Shown here: positions 1 through 5,253 of the stretch, piece after piece
Numbering within the stretch: the stretch's first letter is position 1
Layout: each line of letters begins with the position of its first letter
Assembly (NCBI GenBank): GCA_900541965.1
Contig: UQLN01000102.1
Location: 1 to 6,107 of the forward strand
Source of the DNA: an uncultured Parabacteroides sp.
Lineage (GTDB): Bacteria > Bacteroidota > Bacteroidia > Bacteroidales > Tannerellaceae
DNA: 6,107 nucleotides
Reading direction: 5' to 3'
Made by a program: the position numbers and the translations under genes
The notes under the pieces: model-generated
The model's database searches: none
What the model saw: the letters and a program-made list of their open reading frames with translations, nothing else
What the model was told of the DNA's origin: nothing

Positions 1-322
1 CGCCTTCTGCTTTCGCTCCGAATACATAGACATCGAGTGTTGCGATTTCGTTCTCAGCTTCTGTGGCAATGGGAGCATCTGCTTTAGTTGTAGCTTTTGT
101 TTCCGCTTTCGTTGTCTTAACAGTGAGCTTGTTCTTAAACGAAAGAAGCACTTCGCGTTTGTTTGTACTGCCCATCCCGTCTGTAGAGGTGCGGTCTGCC
201 TTGTCTGATTCTGTTGTGCAAGAGGCAAACAGTACCACGACAAGCAGATATACACTTGCCGCGAGTGCCTGTACCGGTCTGAAAGGGGGACATAGACCTT
301 GTAACTTTGTTTTCATATCCAT
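1..322 (-). CDS. FimA/Mfa-like fimbrial subunit lipoprotein, 5' part only
   Basis: The 3' end lies beyond the left edge; 107 codons are visible. The N-terminus is basic (K4, K6, R15), followed by a hydrophobic stretch (about residues 19-33) ending in the lipobox LFASC, with Cys35 as the expected lipidated residue. After it come a Thr/Ser-rich linker, a strand-like segment REVLLSFKNKLTV (56-68), a Lys/Thr/Ala-rich stretch and EIATLDVYVFG (92-102). This arrangement is characteristic of Bacteroidales fimbrillins (FimA/Mfa1-like), which are exported as lipoproteins, trimmed at an Arg by a surface protease and polymerised by strand exchange. R44 and R56 are possible trimming sites, which is inference. 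I chose the ATG at 320-322; an in-frame ATG at 314-316 is equally plausible. No good -7 box lies directly upstream, but a putative invertible promoter lies about 250 bp upstream. The exact fimbrillin class cannot be set from the N-terminus alone, and a plus-strand open frame here is its antisense shadow. Confidence 0.75.
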   Translation of the reverse strand, partial: MDMKTKLQGLCPPFRPVQALAASVYLLVVVLFASCTTESDKADRTSTDGMGSTNKREVLLSFKNKLTVKTTKAETKATTKADAPIATEAENEIATLDVYVFGAKAEG

Positions 323-373
323 ATATATTTAATTGTTTGTATTTGTTATTACCTTATTTCTAAATAACGCATT

Positions 374-484
374 GAAGAACCTCGTTTATGGATAGCATGG
401 ATTAGGCAGATATAAACGGATGAAAAAATTATTCTTATCCGTTCCAATCCGCTCAATCTGCGTTATCCGTAAACCTGGTTCTTC
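374..484. repeat. Large imperfect hairpin / palindromic repeat
   Basis: Two 48-nt arms (374-421 and 437-484) are inverted copies of each other, matching at 35 of 48 positions by hand alignment, around a 15-nt AT-rich loop. The outer 8 bp (GAAGAACC with GGTTCTTC) and the inner 7 bp (AACGGAT with ATCCGTT) are perfect, and many of the remaining differences are transitions that can still form G-U pairs in RNA. The arms are built from a loosely repeated GGAT/AGAT motif about every 8-11 bases. It resembles dispersed extragenic palindromic elements of Bacteroidales genomes, but I cannot confirm copy number. If the upstream promoter faces the fimbrial gene, this hairpin lies in its mRNA leader. Confidence 0.65.
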
Positions 485-550
485 GTGGTGTCTGATTCAT
501 TCCTGATAGCTGTTTAATTGAATATTTTTCATTCAAAAAGATATAATTCC

Positions 551-573
551 GAGTCCATCAAAGACTATGTTAA
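551..573 (+). repeat. Left arm of 23-bp inverted repeat
   Basis: The arm shares an 18-bp perfect core, CATCAAAGACTATGTTAA (556-573), with the reverse complement of 725-742. The match continues outward after one mismatch (C555) through GAGT (551-554), giving 22 of 23. Matching stops sharply inside the segment at 574. This is a candidate crossover site for a site-specific recombinase. Confidence 0.75.
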
Positions 574-710
574 AAATTAGAATATCTTAAGAAATTTCAT
601 GCCGTGAAAGTTGTTGAGATTCATATATCCTCACGATTTCAAGAGAATTTCATAAACAATAAGTATTAATAATCAAAGGATTATAGCCTTAATATATTGT
701 AATATCTTTA

Positions 711-718
711 TATATTTG
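711..718 (+). promoter_or_regulatory. Bacteroides-type -7 box, outward facing
   Basis: TATATTTG matches the Bacteroides primary-sigma -7 consensus TAnnTTTG exactly. The expected start site is about 5 nt downstream, near 723, immediately before the right inverted repeat. The -33 region is weak: no TTTG is seen at the usual spacing. As drawn it points toward the 3' end of mrp, antisense to that gene. Confidence 0.5.
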
Positions 719-724
719 TTCCGG

Positions 725-747
725 TTAACATAGTCTTTGATGAACTC
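725..747 (-). repeat. Right arm of 23-bp inverted repeat
   Basis: This is the reverse complement of 551-573 with a single mismatch at position 743. The arm begins 6 bases after the TATATTTG box. Sequence beyond 747 no longer matches the left flank, so the repeat is sharply bounded, as expected for a recombination site rather than a decayed duplication. Confidence 0.75.
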
Positions 748-850
748 ACCATTCTATTTTTAGCTGATTAGAAGAAGGAGGAAGCTTTTTTCATTGGTTA
801 TTTATTATTTCTCCTTTGGACAGTGGGATTCCTTTATTTTTAGTAAGAAC

Positions 851-889
851 AAAAAAATAGCCTAAAGCTTTCTTATCACTTTAGGCTAT
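851..889 (-). terminator. Intrinsic terminator of the trmB-mrp unit
   Basis: A perfect 11-bp stem (857-867 with 879-889; ATAGCCTAAAG) encloses an 11-nt loop. On the minus strand it is followed directly by a U tract (A run at 851-857 on the plus strand). It lies about 21 nt after the mrp stop. There is no T tract on the plus side, so it should act only on minus-strand transcripts. Confidence 0.9.
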
Positions 890-910
890 CCATATTATTA
901 ATAGGTATCT

Positions 911-2020
911 TTATTTCTTCGTAACAACAACCCGTTTGGTCGGGTCCAGATGCTCGTTGCGGTAATCAATCTGTTTCACTACATTTTCTGCAAGGTCCTG
1001 GAAGGCTGCTCCGGTAATTGAATCCGGATTAAGAGCTACGGGTTTACCTGTGTCGCCTCCCTCGCAAATACTTTGTACAATAGGGATTTGTCCCAGTAAA
1101 GGAATATCCAGTTCTTCAGCCAGGCGTTTGCCGCCTTCTTTCCCAAACAGATAATATTTATTTTCCGGCAGTTCGGCAGGAGTGAACCATGCCATATTCT
1201 CTACAAGTCCGAGTACCGGAACATTTATTTTTTCACCCGTGAACATGCTGATACCTTTGCGTGCATCGGCAAGGGCGACTTCCTGTGGTGTGCTGACAAC
1301 AATAGCGCCTGTGATGGCAAGTGTCTGGACCATCGTTAAATGAATATCGCTGGTTCCCGGCGGCAAGTCAATCAGGAAGTAATCCAAATCGCCCCAATTT
1401 GCATCAGCTATGAGCTGTTTCAAAGCATTACTCGCCATAGCGCCACGCCATAAAACCGCATCTTCCTTGTTCACAAAGAAACCGATGGATAATAGTTTTA
1501 CACCGTAATTCTCTGCCGGCTGGATTAACTCGCGTCCGCCTATTTCTTCCAGATAAGGACGGGCATCTTCCACATGAAACATTTTAGGTTGCGACGGCCC
1601 GAAGATATCCGCATCCAGCAAGCCCACTTTGTATCCCTGCAAAGCTAAAGCTACAGCAAGGTTTGCTGCCACCGTACTTTTACCTACACCTCCTTTACCG
1701 GAAGATACGGCGATAATGTTTTTTACATCCGGCAGTAGTTTATCCGGTTCCGGACGCGCTACCTGGCGTGAAATTACTTCGATATTACCTTTGATTTCCA
1801 CTTCCGGTCCTACGTAAGTAAGGATTGCTGTTTCGGCAGCTTTCACTACGGATTTGATAAACGGATCATTCGGCTTTTCAAACAGAAGGGAAAAGCTCAC
1901 TTTGTTGCCGTCGATCCGGATATTGTCTTCTACCATGCCCATCTCGACAAGGTCTTTGCCGGTTCCGGGGTAACGCACCTTAGCAAGTGCATCCATGATA
2001 AGTTGAGGATATATTGCCAT
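911..2020 (-). CDS. mrp: Mrp/NBP35-family Fe-S cluster carrier ATPase (ApbC-like), CxxC-less
   Basis: This is a cytosolic P-loop ATPase of the family that binds and delivers Fe-S clusters to apoproteins. It has 369 residues, a normal length for the form with an N-terminal MIP18/DUF59 domain (about residues 1-85). The ATPase core carries the deviant Walker A GKGGVGKST (108-116), the DADIFGPSQP motif (136-145) and LIDLPPGTSD (216-225). The VENM motif (273-276), after which most members have a CxxC for cluster binding between subunits, is instead followed by WFTPAELPENKYYLFG; the only cysteine in the protein is Cys319. I recall similar wording in other Bacteroidota Mrp proteins, so this looks like a lineage variant rather than damage. 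The start ATG lies 27 bp after the trmB stop, so the two genes are probably co-transcribed. A terminator follows. Family assignment is secure; how it holds a cluster is not. Confidence 0.95.
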   Translation of the reverse strand: MAIYPQLIMDALAKVRYPGTGKDLVEMGMVEDNIRIDGNKVSFSLLFEKPNDPFIKSVVKAAETAILTYVGPEVEIKGNIEVISRQVARPEPDKLLPDVKNIIAVSSGKGGVGKSTVAANLAVALALQGYKVGLLDADIFGPSQPKMFHVEDARPYLEEIGGRELIQPAENYGVKLLSIGFFVNKEDAVLWRGAMASNALKQLIADANWGDLDYFLIDLPPGTSDIHLTMVQTLAITGAIVVSTPQEVALADARKGISMFTGEKINVPVLGLVENMAWFTPAELPENKYYLFGKEGGKRLAEELDIPLLGQIPIVQSICEGGDTGKPVALNPDSITGAAFQDLAENVVKQIDYRNEHLDPTKRVVVTKK

Positions 2021-2047
2021 AATAAAATTATTTTGAATGAATCTTTT

Positions 2048-2806
2048 TTATTTGCCGGAAGCCAGTGCACTGCGCTTGCTCCGGTTGAAACTGCGGTAAG
2101 GGTCCAGTTCTATCTCCACATCCGGTTCAACCAAGTTCTCCCGTTCTTCACAAACAAACTTGATGTATTTGATGTTCAGTCCCCGGTCCAACCATTGCTG
2201 TTCGTAGTAGGTACGGATAGAAAGGATATCGTCTGTAAGTCCCGAATGATATAAATTGTCCGTACTGAACAGTACCGGATAATTATTTGCTTTTGCCATC
2301 TCGCAAGTATAGGTGTACATAAAGTTACTGTCTGTTTTGAGATGGATGATGCCGTCTCCACTCAATATCTCGCGGTACATTTTCATAAAGCGGATGGAAG
2401 TAAGACGTTTACTTGCCTTTTTCATTTGCGGGTCGGGGAAGGTAATCCATATTTCAGCCACTTCTCCGGGAGCAAAGAAATGGGAAATTAATTCGATACT
2501 GGTACGGAGGAATGCAACGTTGGTCATTCCTGCTTCCAGTGACTCTTTTGCACCGGTCCACATGCGTGCCCCTTTGATGTCGACACCGATAAAGTTTTTG
2601 CCGGGAAACAATTTTCCCAGTCCTACCGTATATTCTCCTTTCCCGCACCCAAGCTCAAGAACAATCGGGTGATTATTTTTAAAGAACTGTTCATGCCAGT
2701 GACCTTTCATTTCAAAGCCTTTTTCCTGTAATGCGGCAAACGGATATTGAAAGACATGCGGATAGCCCGCCATGTCGTCGAATTTTGCTAATTTATTCTT
2801 TCCCAT
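2048..2806 (-). CDS. trmB: tRNA (guanine-N7-)-methyltransferase TrmB
   Basis: The enzyme uses S-adenosylmethionine to form 7-methylguanosine at position 46 in the variable loop of tRNAs, in the cytoplasm. The 252-residue sequence is a full-length class I methyltransferase. It has motif I ELGCGKGEYT (51-60), the acidic motif II GVDIKGARM (74-82), FPDPQMKKASKRLTS (123-137) in place of the proteobacterial FPDPWxK version, HLKTDS (155-160), and the C-terminal substrate signature IRTYYEQQWLDRG (197-209). The start MGKNKLAKF fits the family, and the next in-frame Met (residue 12) would cut into the usual N-terminus. A consensus -7 box ends only four bases before the ATG, so the transcript may have almost no leader. 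It is the first gene of a pair with mrp. The link between the two is probably shared expression, not a shared pathway. Confidence 0.96.
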   Translation of the reverse strand: MGKNKLAKFDDMAGYPHVFQYPFAALQEKGFEMKGHWHEQFFKNNHPIVLELGCGKGEYTVGLGKLFPGKNFIGVDIKGARMWTGAKESLEAGMTNVAFLRTSIELISHFFAPGEVAEIWITFPDPQMKKASKRLTSIRFMKMYREILSGDGIIHLKTDSNFMYTYTCEMAKANNYPVLFSTDNLYHSGLTDDILSIRTYYEQQWLDRGLNIKYIKFVCEERENLVEPDVEIELDPYRSFNRSKRSALASGK

Positions 2807-2810
2807 GCTG

Positions 2811-2818
2811 CAAAGATA
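2811..2818 (-). promoter_or_regulatory. -7 promoter box of trmB
   Basis: The minus strand reads TATCTTTG, an exact TAnnTTTG match, followed by CAGC and the trmB ATG. Bacteroides start sites usually fall about 5 nt after this box, which is at or beside the A of the ATG. No clear -33 TTTG is seen upstream. Confidence 0.6.
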
Positions 2819-2872
2819 GCATATTTTTAATTCAGTGCAGGCGCTAAGCTGTATTCTATGCAGGCACGAAGA

Positions 2873-3759
2873 TTAGCTGAAAATATAGACAATCAGTCCG
2901 GCTATTATTACATACGCCAAGGCATACGGGATAGCAGCTTTCAGTATCTCGCCTTCTTTTCCCTGTTGGTTTCCTGCAGAGGTAGCGATTGCAATACTTT
3001 GTGGGGAAATGATTTTTCCTCCCGTAGCACCGACGGTATTTGCAGCCGATAGCCAGTTCGGGTCGATATGTATTTGTCCGGCAACACTGGCTTGTAGTTT
3101 CCCGAAAAGGATATTGGATGAGGTGTCGCTACCGGTAATAAAAGTGCCGAGGCAACCGATAACCGGGGCAAACAGCGGATAAAAACTACCTGTGGCTGTT
3201 GCTAACGCAGTGGCAATAACGGAAATCATCCCTGCCATATCCATGATGGTGGATAATCCGACCAGACAAATTACTGTAACGAATGTCTTTTTTAATTGTT
3301 GTGCGGTATTCCAAAGCACGGTAAACAATTCTTTTGCTTTCGCTCCCTGTATTAATCCGCCGATAAACGTTCCGACAAAAAGTAATACTCCTGCGTGAGT
3401 CAACCATGAGATTGTGTAATTTACCGTCGAATCTTTAATCGGAAGGCTGATATAAAGACAGGCTTGAACCCTAAACTGATAAGGATAGCTGCGGGAATAG
3501 CTACCGCAGTACCAAAACCCGCCATTGCTTCCAGTAATCCTCCGAAGCCCCATGTTAATAGTAGAACCTGAATACTTTTATCTGTGGAAATGGAAGAAAA
3601 TTGCTGTTTGATAATCTCCATCTTTTCCGTCTTAAGTAAGACATTGTAGCTGAAGATAGCCATCAGAATAATGAGCAGGATAGGGGAAATGGCTTTTAAT
3701 GTACCATACAGGAAAGAATAAAACAAATCGTTTGTCGCGAAATGAAAACCGAAAAAGGC
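2873..3759 (-). pseudogene. lctP: L-lactate permease remnant, internally deleted and out of frame
   Basis: LctP-type permeases are inner-membrane proteins of about 500-550 residues that import lactate. Two pieces remain. The front piece (about 3759-3450) reads from FYSFLYGTLKAISP through the family hallmark WGFGGLLEAMAGFGTAVAIPA to LGFKPVF. The C-terminal piece (about 3455-2873), in another frame, includes the hallmark GTFITGSDTSSNILFGKLQA and GGKIISPQSIAIATSAGNQQGKEGE and ends naturally at IVYIFS. The join lies near 3448-3460, where the first frame runs into a stop after 10 more codons. I estimate that about 200 central and N-terminal residues are missing in total. The front frame hits a stop at 3760-3762, so the true N-terminus is also gone; TTG at 3726 is the only nearby start. 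The second frame is open up to an ATG at 3553, but its first roughly 33 codons overlap the front piece in the wrong frame and are not real. Residues still look well conserved, suggesting recent loss. Confidence 0.85.
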
Positions 3760-3876
3760 TTATCCTGTTTTACGGGGATTAAAATGTCTGTTAAATGGCC
3801 TGAATGTGTAAGAGATTCATTGTATGCTAAGAGTAGGTTATCGGCTAAAAGGAAATGGACGGTCTATAATTTATGA
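3742..3876 (+). CDS. Possible 44-residue small protein or insertion relic
   Basis: A plus-strand ATG at 3742 opens a 44-codon frame ending TGA at 3874-3876. The product is basic and Lys/Ser-rich with two cysteines, no signal peptide and no membrane segment; a second in-frame ATG is at 3784. The upstream half overlaps the broken 5' end of the lctP remnant on the other strand. The symmetrical hairpin at 3904-3960 would terminate a plus-strand transcript 28 nt downstream. An imperfect -7-like box (ATCGTTTG, 3727-3734) lies just upstream. I do not recognise the sequence. It may be chance, or the scar of whatever disrupted lctP. Confidence 0.2.
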   Translation: MKTEKGLSCFTGIKMSVKWPECVRDSLYAKSRLSAKRKWTVYNL

Positions 3877-3903
3877 ATAAGCAGGTGCAGTTCCAGCCAA
3901 AGT

Positions 3904-3960
3904 AAAAAAGCTTAACGACTTTGGAGGTTAAAATAACCAGCCAGAGCCGTTAAGCTTTTT
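3904..3960 (-). terminator. Long hairpin terminator of the barrel-protease operon, probably bidirectional
   Basis: A perfect 13-bp outer stem (3905-3917 with 3948-3960; core GCTTAACG/CGTTAAGC) continues inward through CTTTGG/CCAGAG and GGTTA/TAACC to a 3-nt loop. U tracts flank it on both strands (A run 3904-3909, T run 3956-3960). It begins about 48 nt after the protease stop codon. The only other plausible user is the doubtful plus-strand frame to its left. Confidence 0.85.
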
Positions 3961-4008
3961 ATCTGGGTTGAAATGTGAGTGGAAATAGTGTTTACTCTAC
4001 ATCTGTTC

Positions 4009-5217
4009 TTATTTTCCTGTATTAATATATTGTATGGCACGTTCCAATTGGGTATCGTTACCTCTGAGGAATTCAGCTTCATTATATAAAGCCTCTATAT
4101 CCGGAGTAAGTCCGACACCTTCATAAATATTGCCGTCTATATTTTTAAATACAGAGGTTGAAGTATATACATATAGCGCATTATTTTCAAAAGTTCCGGT
4201 ATAGCTGTCATTGAAGTTATTATTCAACGGCCCATGTCCGCCTCCAGTCCGTTCTCCGATAAGGCATCCGTTAGGTAAGGCACAGATGGCCATAGGTGTC
4301 ATTTCTCCCATGCTGAGAGAATTAATATCGGCTAATGCAACGATAGGTATATTGTCAATGTTCCTGTCAATATTAAGGTCCGGATTCGGATAAATGATGA
4401 CAGGGGACCAGGGCGTATAATCAAGTCTTCCCATGCCGCTTTTAGATTTAGTATATCCGGCAACAACTTCTTTGCTGATCAATGGCGAAATAATCAGGTT
4501 CATATCTGCCAGATATCCTCCTGCATTGCCCCTTGTATCAATAATGATACCTCTTAAATTTGGAGTTTCGGCTACTAACTCCAAATAGTTTTCGATAGTA
4601 CTTGTTATATTCTGGTTATTTAAATTTGCTTGGAGGCTAAAAGCACTCAGATATAAATATATAATACCGTTGTCTATATTATAGGAGTAGGTGCTCATAC
4701 CATTGCTCCCCCCTGATTTTCCGTATTTTAAATTCCTGATGCGACCTTTTTCTATATTTGCTGTAATTGTTTTTTCTAATTCCTTCATTAAAAAAGGTTC
4801 ATGGTAATATTTTCTTTTTCTGATTTCTTTATCTCCTGGATTGATTCCCCACCAGACAGATTTACCGGATTCGGACGAGGGATCAGTTTTATATAATAAA
4901 AGAGCATAATGATGGTCGATGAGATTCTCTGTAATTTCAGTAAATAACTCGGTAGCTGTGATCGAGTCCTTGCGATTCTCCATTTCCAACGCTTCGAAGC
5001 GGGGTTTGTATTCTTTGTAGACCTTATCCCAGTCAGTAGGGTCGACATCCCAAAATGCGTAACTATAATTCATACCATTCCAGAAAGATTCGAAGATATC
5101 ATTCCAGGTCTTCAGGGATTTTTGATCCTGAGGGTTTAATACAGCAGGATTTTCTTCCCTGCAAGAAAACAATAGGGCACTTACTGATAGTACCAGTAAT
5201 ATTTTATAATGTCTCAT
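4009..5217 (-). CDS. S41 (tricorn-core-like) peptidase family lipoprotein
   Basis: The 402-residue protein starts with a lipoprotein signal (residues 1-18, lipobox LLFSC, Cys19). The mature end CREEN has two acids after a basic residue, resembling the acidic export signal that sends Bacteroidota lipoproteins to the cell surface; surface location is therefore inferred. Residues 36-75 form a helical segment with FWNGMNYSYAFWDVDPTDWD, as in the domain before the core of tricorn-like S41 proteins. No PDZ domain is apparent. The core has YLYLSAF (188-194), IIIDTRGNAGG (224-234), the nucleophile region NSLSMGE (299-305, Ser302 likely), GERTGGGHGP (321-330) and EGVGLTPD (366-373). The lysine expected about 25 residues after the serine in CtpA-type enzymes is Gly327 here, so it does not use the standard Ser-Lys dyad. 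It may use a tricorn-like His/Glu arrangement or be inactive. It lies 36 bp after the barrel gene, likely in one operon. Substrate unknown. Confidence 0.85.
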   Translation of the reverse strand: MRHYKILLVLSVSALLFSCREENPAVLNPQDQKSLKTWNDIFESFWNGMNYSYAFWDVDPTDWDKVYKEYKPRFEALEMENRKDSITATELFTEITENLIDHHYALLLYKTDPSSESGKSVWWGINPGDKEIRKRKYYHEPFLMKELEKTITANIEKGRIRNLKYGKSGGSNGMSTYSYNIDNGIIYLYLSAFSLQANLNNQNITSTIENYLELVAETPNLRGIIIDTRGNAGGYLADMNLIISPLISKEVVAGYTKSKSGMGRLDYTPWSPVIIYPNPDLNIDRNIDNIPIVALADINSLSMGEMTPMAICALPNGCLIGERTGGGHGPLNNNFNDSYTGTFENNALYVYTSTSVFKNIDGNIYEGVGLTPDIEALYNEAEFLRGNDTQLERAIQYINTGK

Positions 5218-5253
5218 TTGTCTTGTATGTTAATGTGAGCTTTTGTAGTGAGT

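Larger units (their letters stand above)
551..747. promoter_or_regulatory. Putative invertible promoter segment (phase switch)
   Basis: Two 23-bp inverted repeats enclose 151 bp (574-724). The only consensus TAnnTTTG box inside, TATATTTG at 711-718, sits at the extreme right inner end and points outward, so its start site would fall next to the repeat. Phase-variable promoters of Bacteroides surface loci are known to have this design: a promoter flanked by inverted repeats and flipped by a tyrosine or serine recombinase. In the orientation shown the promoter faces right, where no plus-strand gene follows, so the fimbrial gene on the left would be OFF. After inversion the box would lie at 580-587 on the minus strand, facing the fimbrial ATG with a leader of about 250 nt. 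No invertase is encoded in the window, so switching is inferred, not shown. Confidence 0.65.
323..910. other. Long intergenic region upstream of the fimbrial gene
   Basis: This 588-bp AT-rich stretch lies between the fimbrial gene start and the mrp stop, and I find no credible coding frame in it on either strand. Going rightward it holds a large imperfect hairpin repeat (374-484), an inverted-repeat-flanked segment with an outward promoter box (551-747), a plain stretch (748-850) with only tiny frames and a short AAGGAG/CTCCTT inverted match, and the mrp terminator (851-889). Its length and content contrast with the tight spacing of trmB-mrp and of the barrel-protease pair, which fits a regulatory region. 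Confidence 0.8.

Noticed and set aside
63..332. Plus-strand open frame of 89 codons with a hydrophobic N-terminus
   Set aside because: It lies antisense to the fimbrial lipoprotein reading frame, which has a lipobox and fimbrillin-like motifs; the hydrophobicity is a by-product of the opposite strand.
520..536. Short TTGAAT/ATTCAA hairpin as a terminator
   Set aside because: The stem is only six A/T-rich pairs, and no convergent gene ends there.
551..747. Reading the inverted repeats as terminal repeats of a small transposon or MITE
   Set aside because: No flanking target duplication is visible, and the promoter box placed exactly at the inner repeat edge fits an invertible promoter better; a MITE is not fully excluded.
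755..815. Minus-strand AAGGAG followed by a tiny ATG frame of eight codons upstream of the switch region
   Set aside because: The frame is too short, the spacing to the ATG is long, and Bacteroides rarely relies on strong Shine-Dalgarno sites; it is likely chance.
2313..2672. Plus-strand open frame of 119 codons inside trmB
   Set aside because: It is fully antisense to trmB, whose methyltransferase motifs are intact, and its product has no recognisable domain.
3421..3553. Apparent N-terminus of the longer lctP frame beginning at the ATG at 3553
   Set aside because: These first roughly 33 codons overlap the conserved front lctP frame on the same strand and show no permease similarity; the true C-terminal piece begins near 3455.
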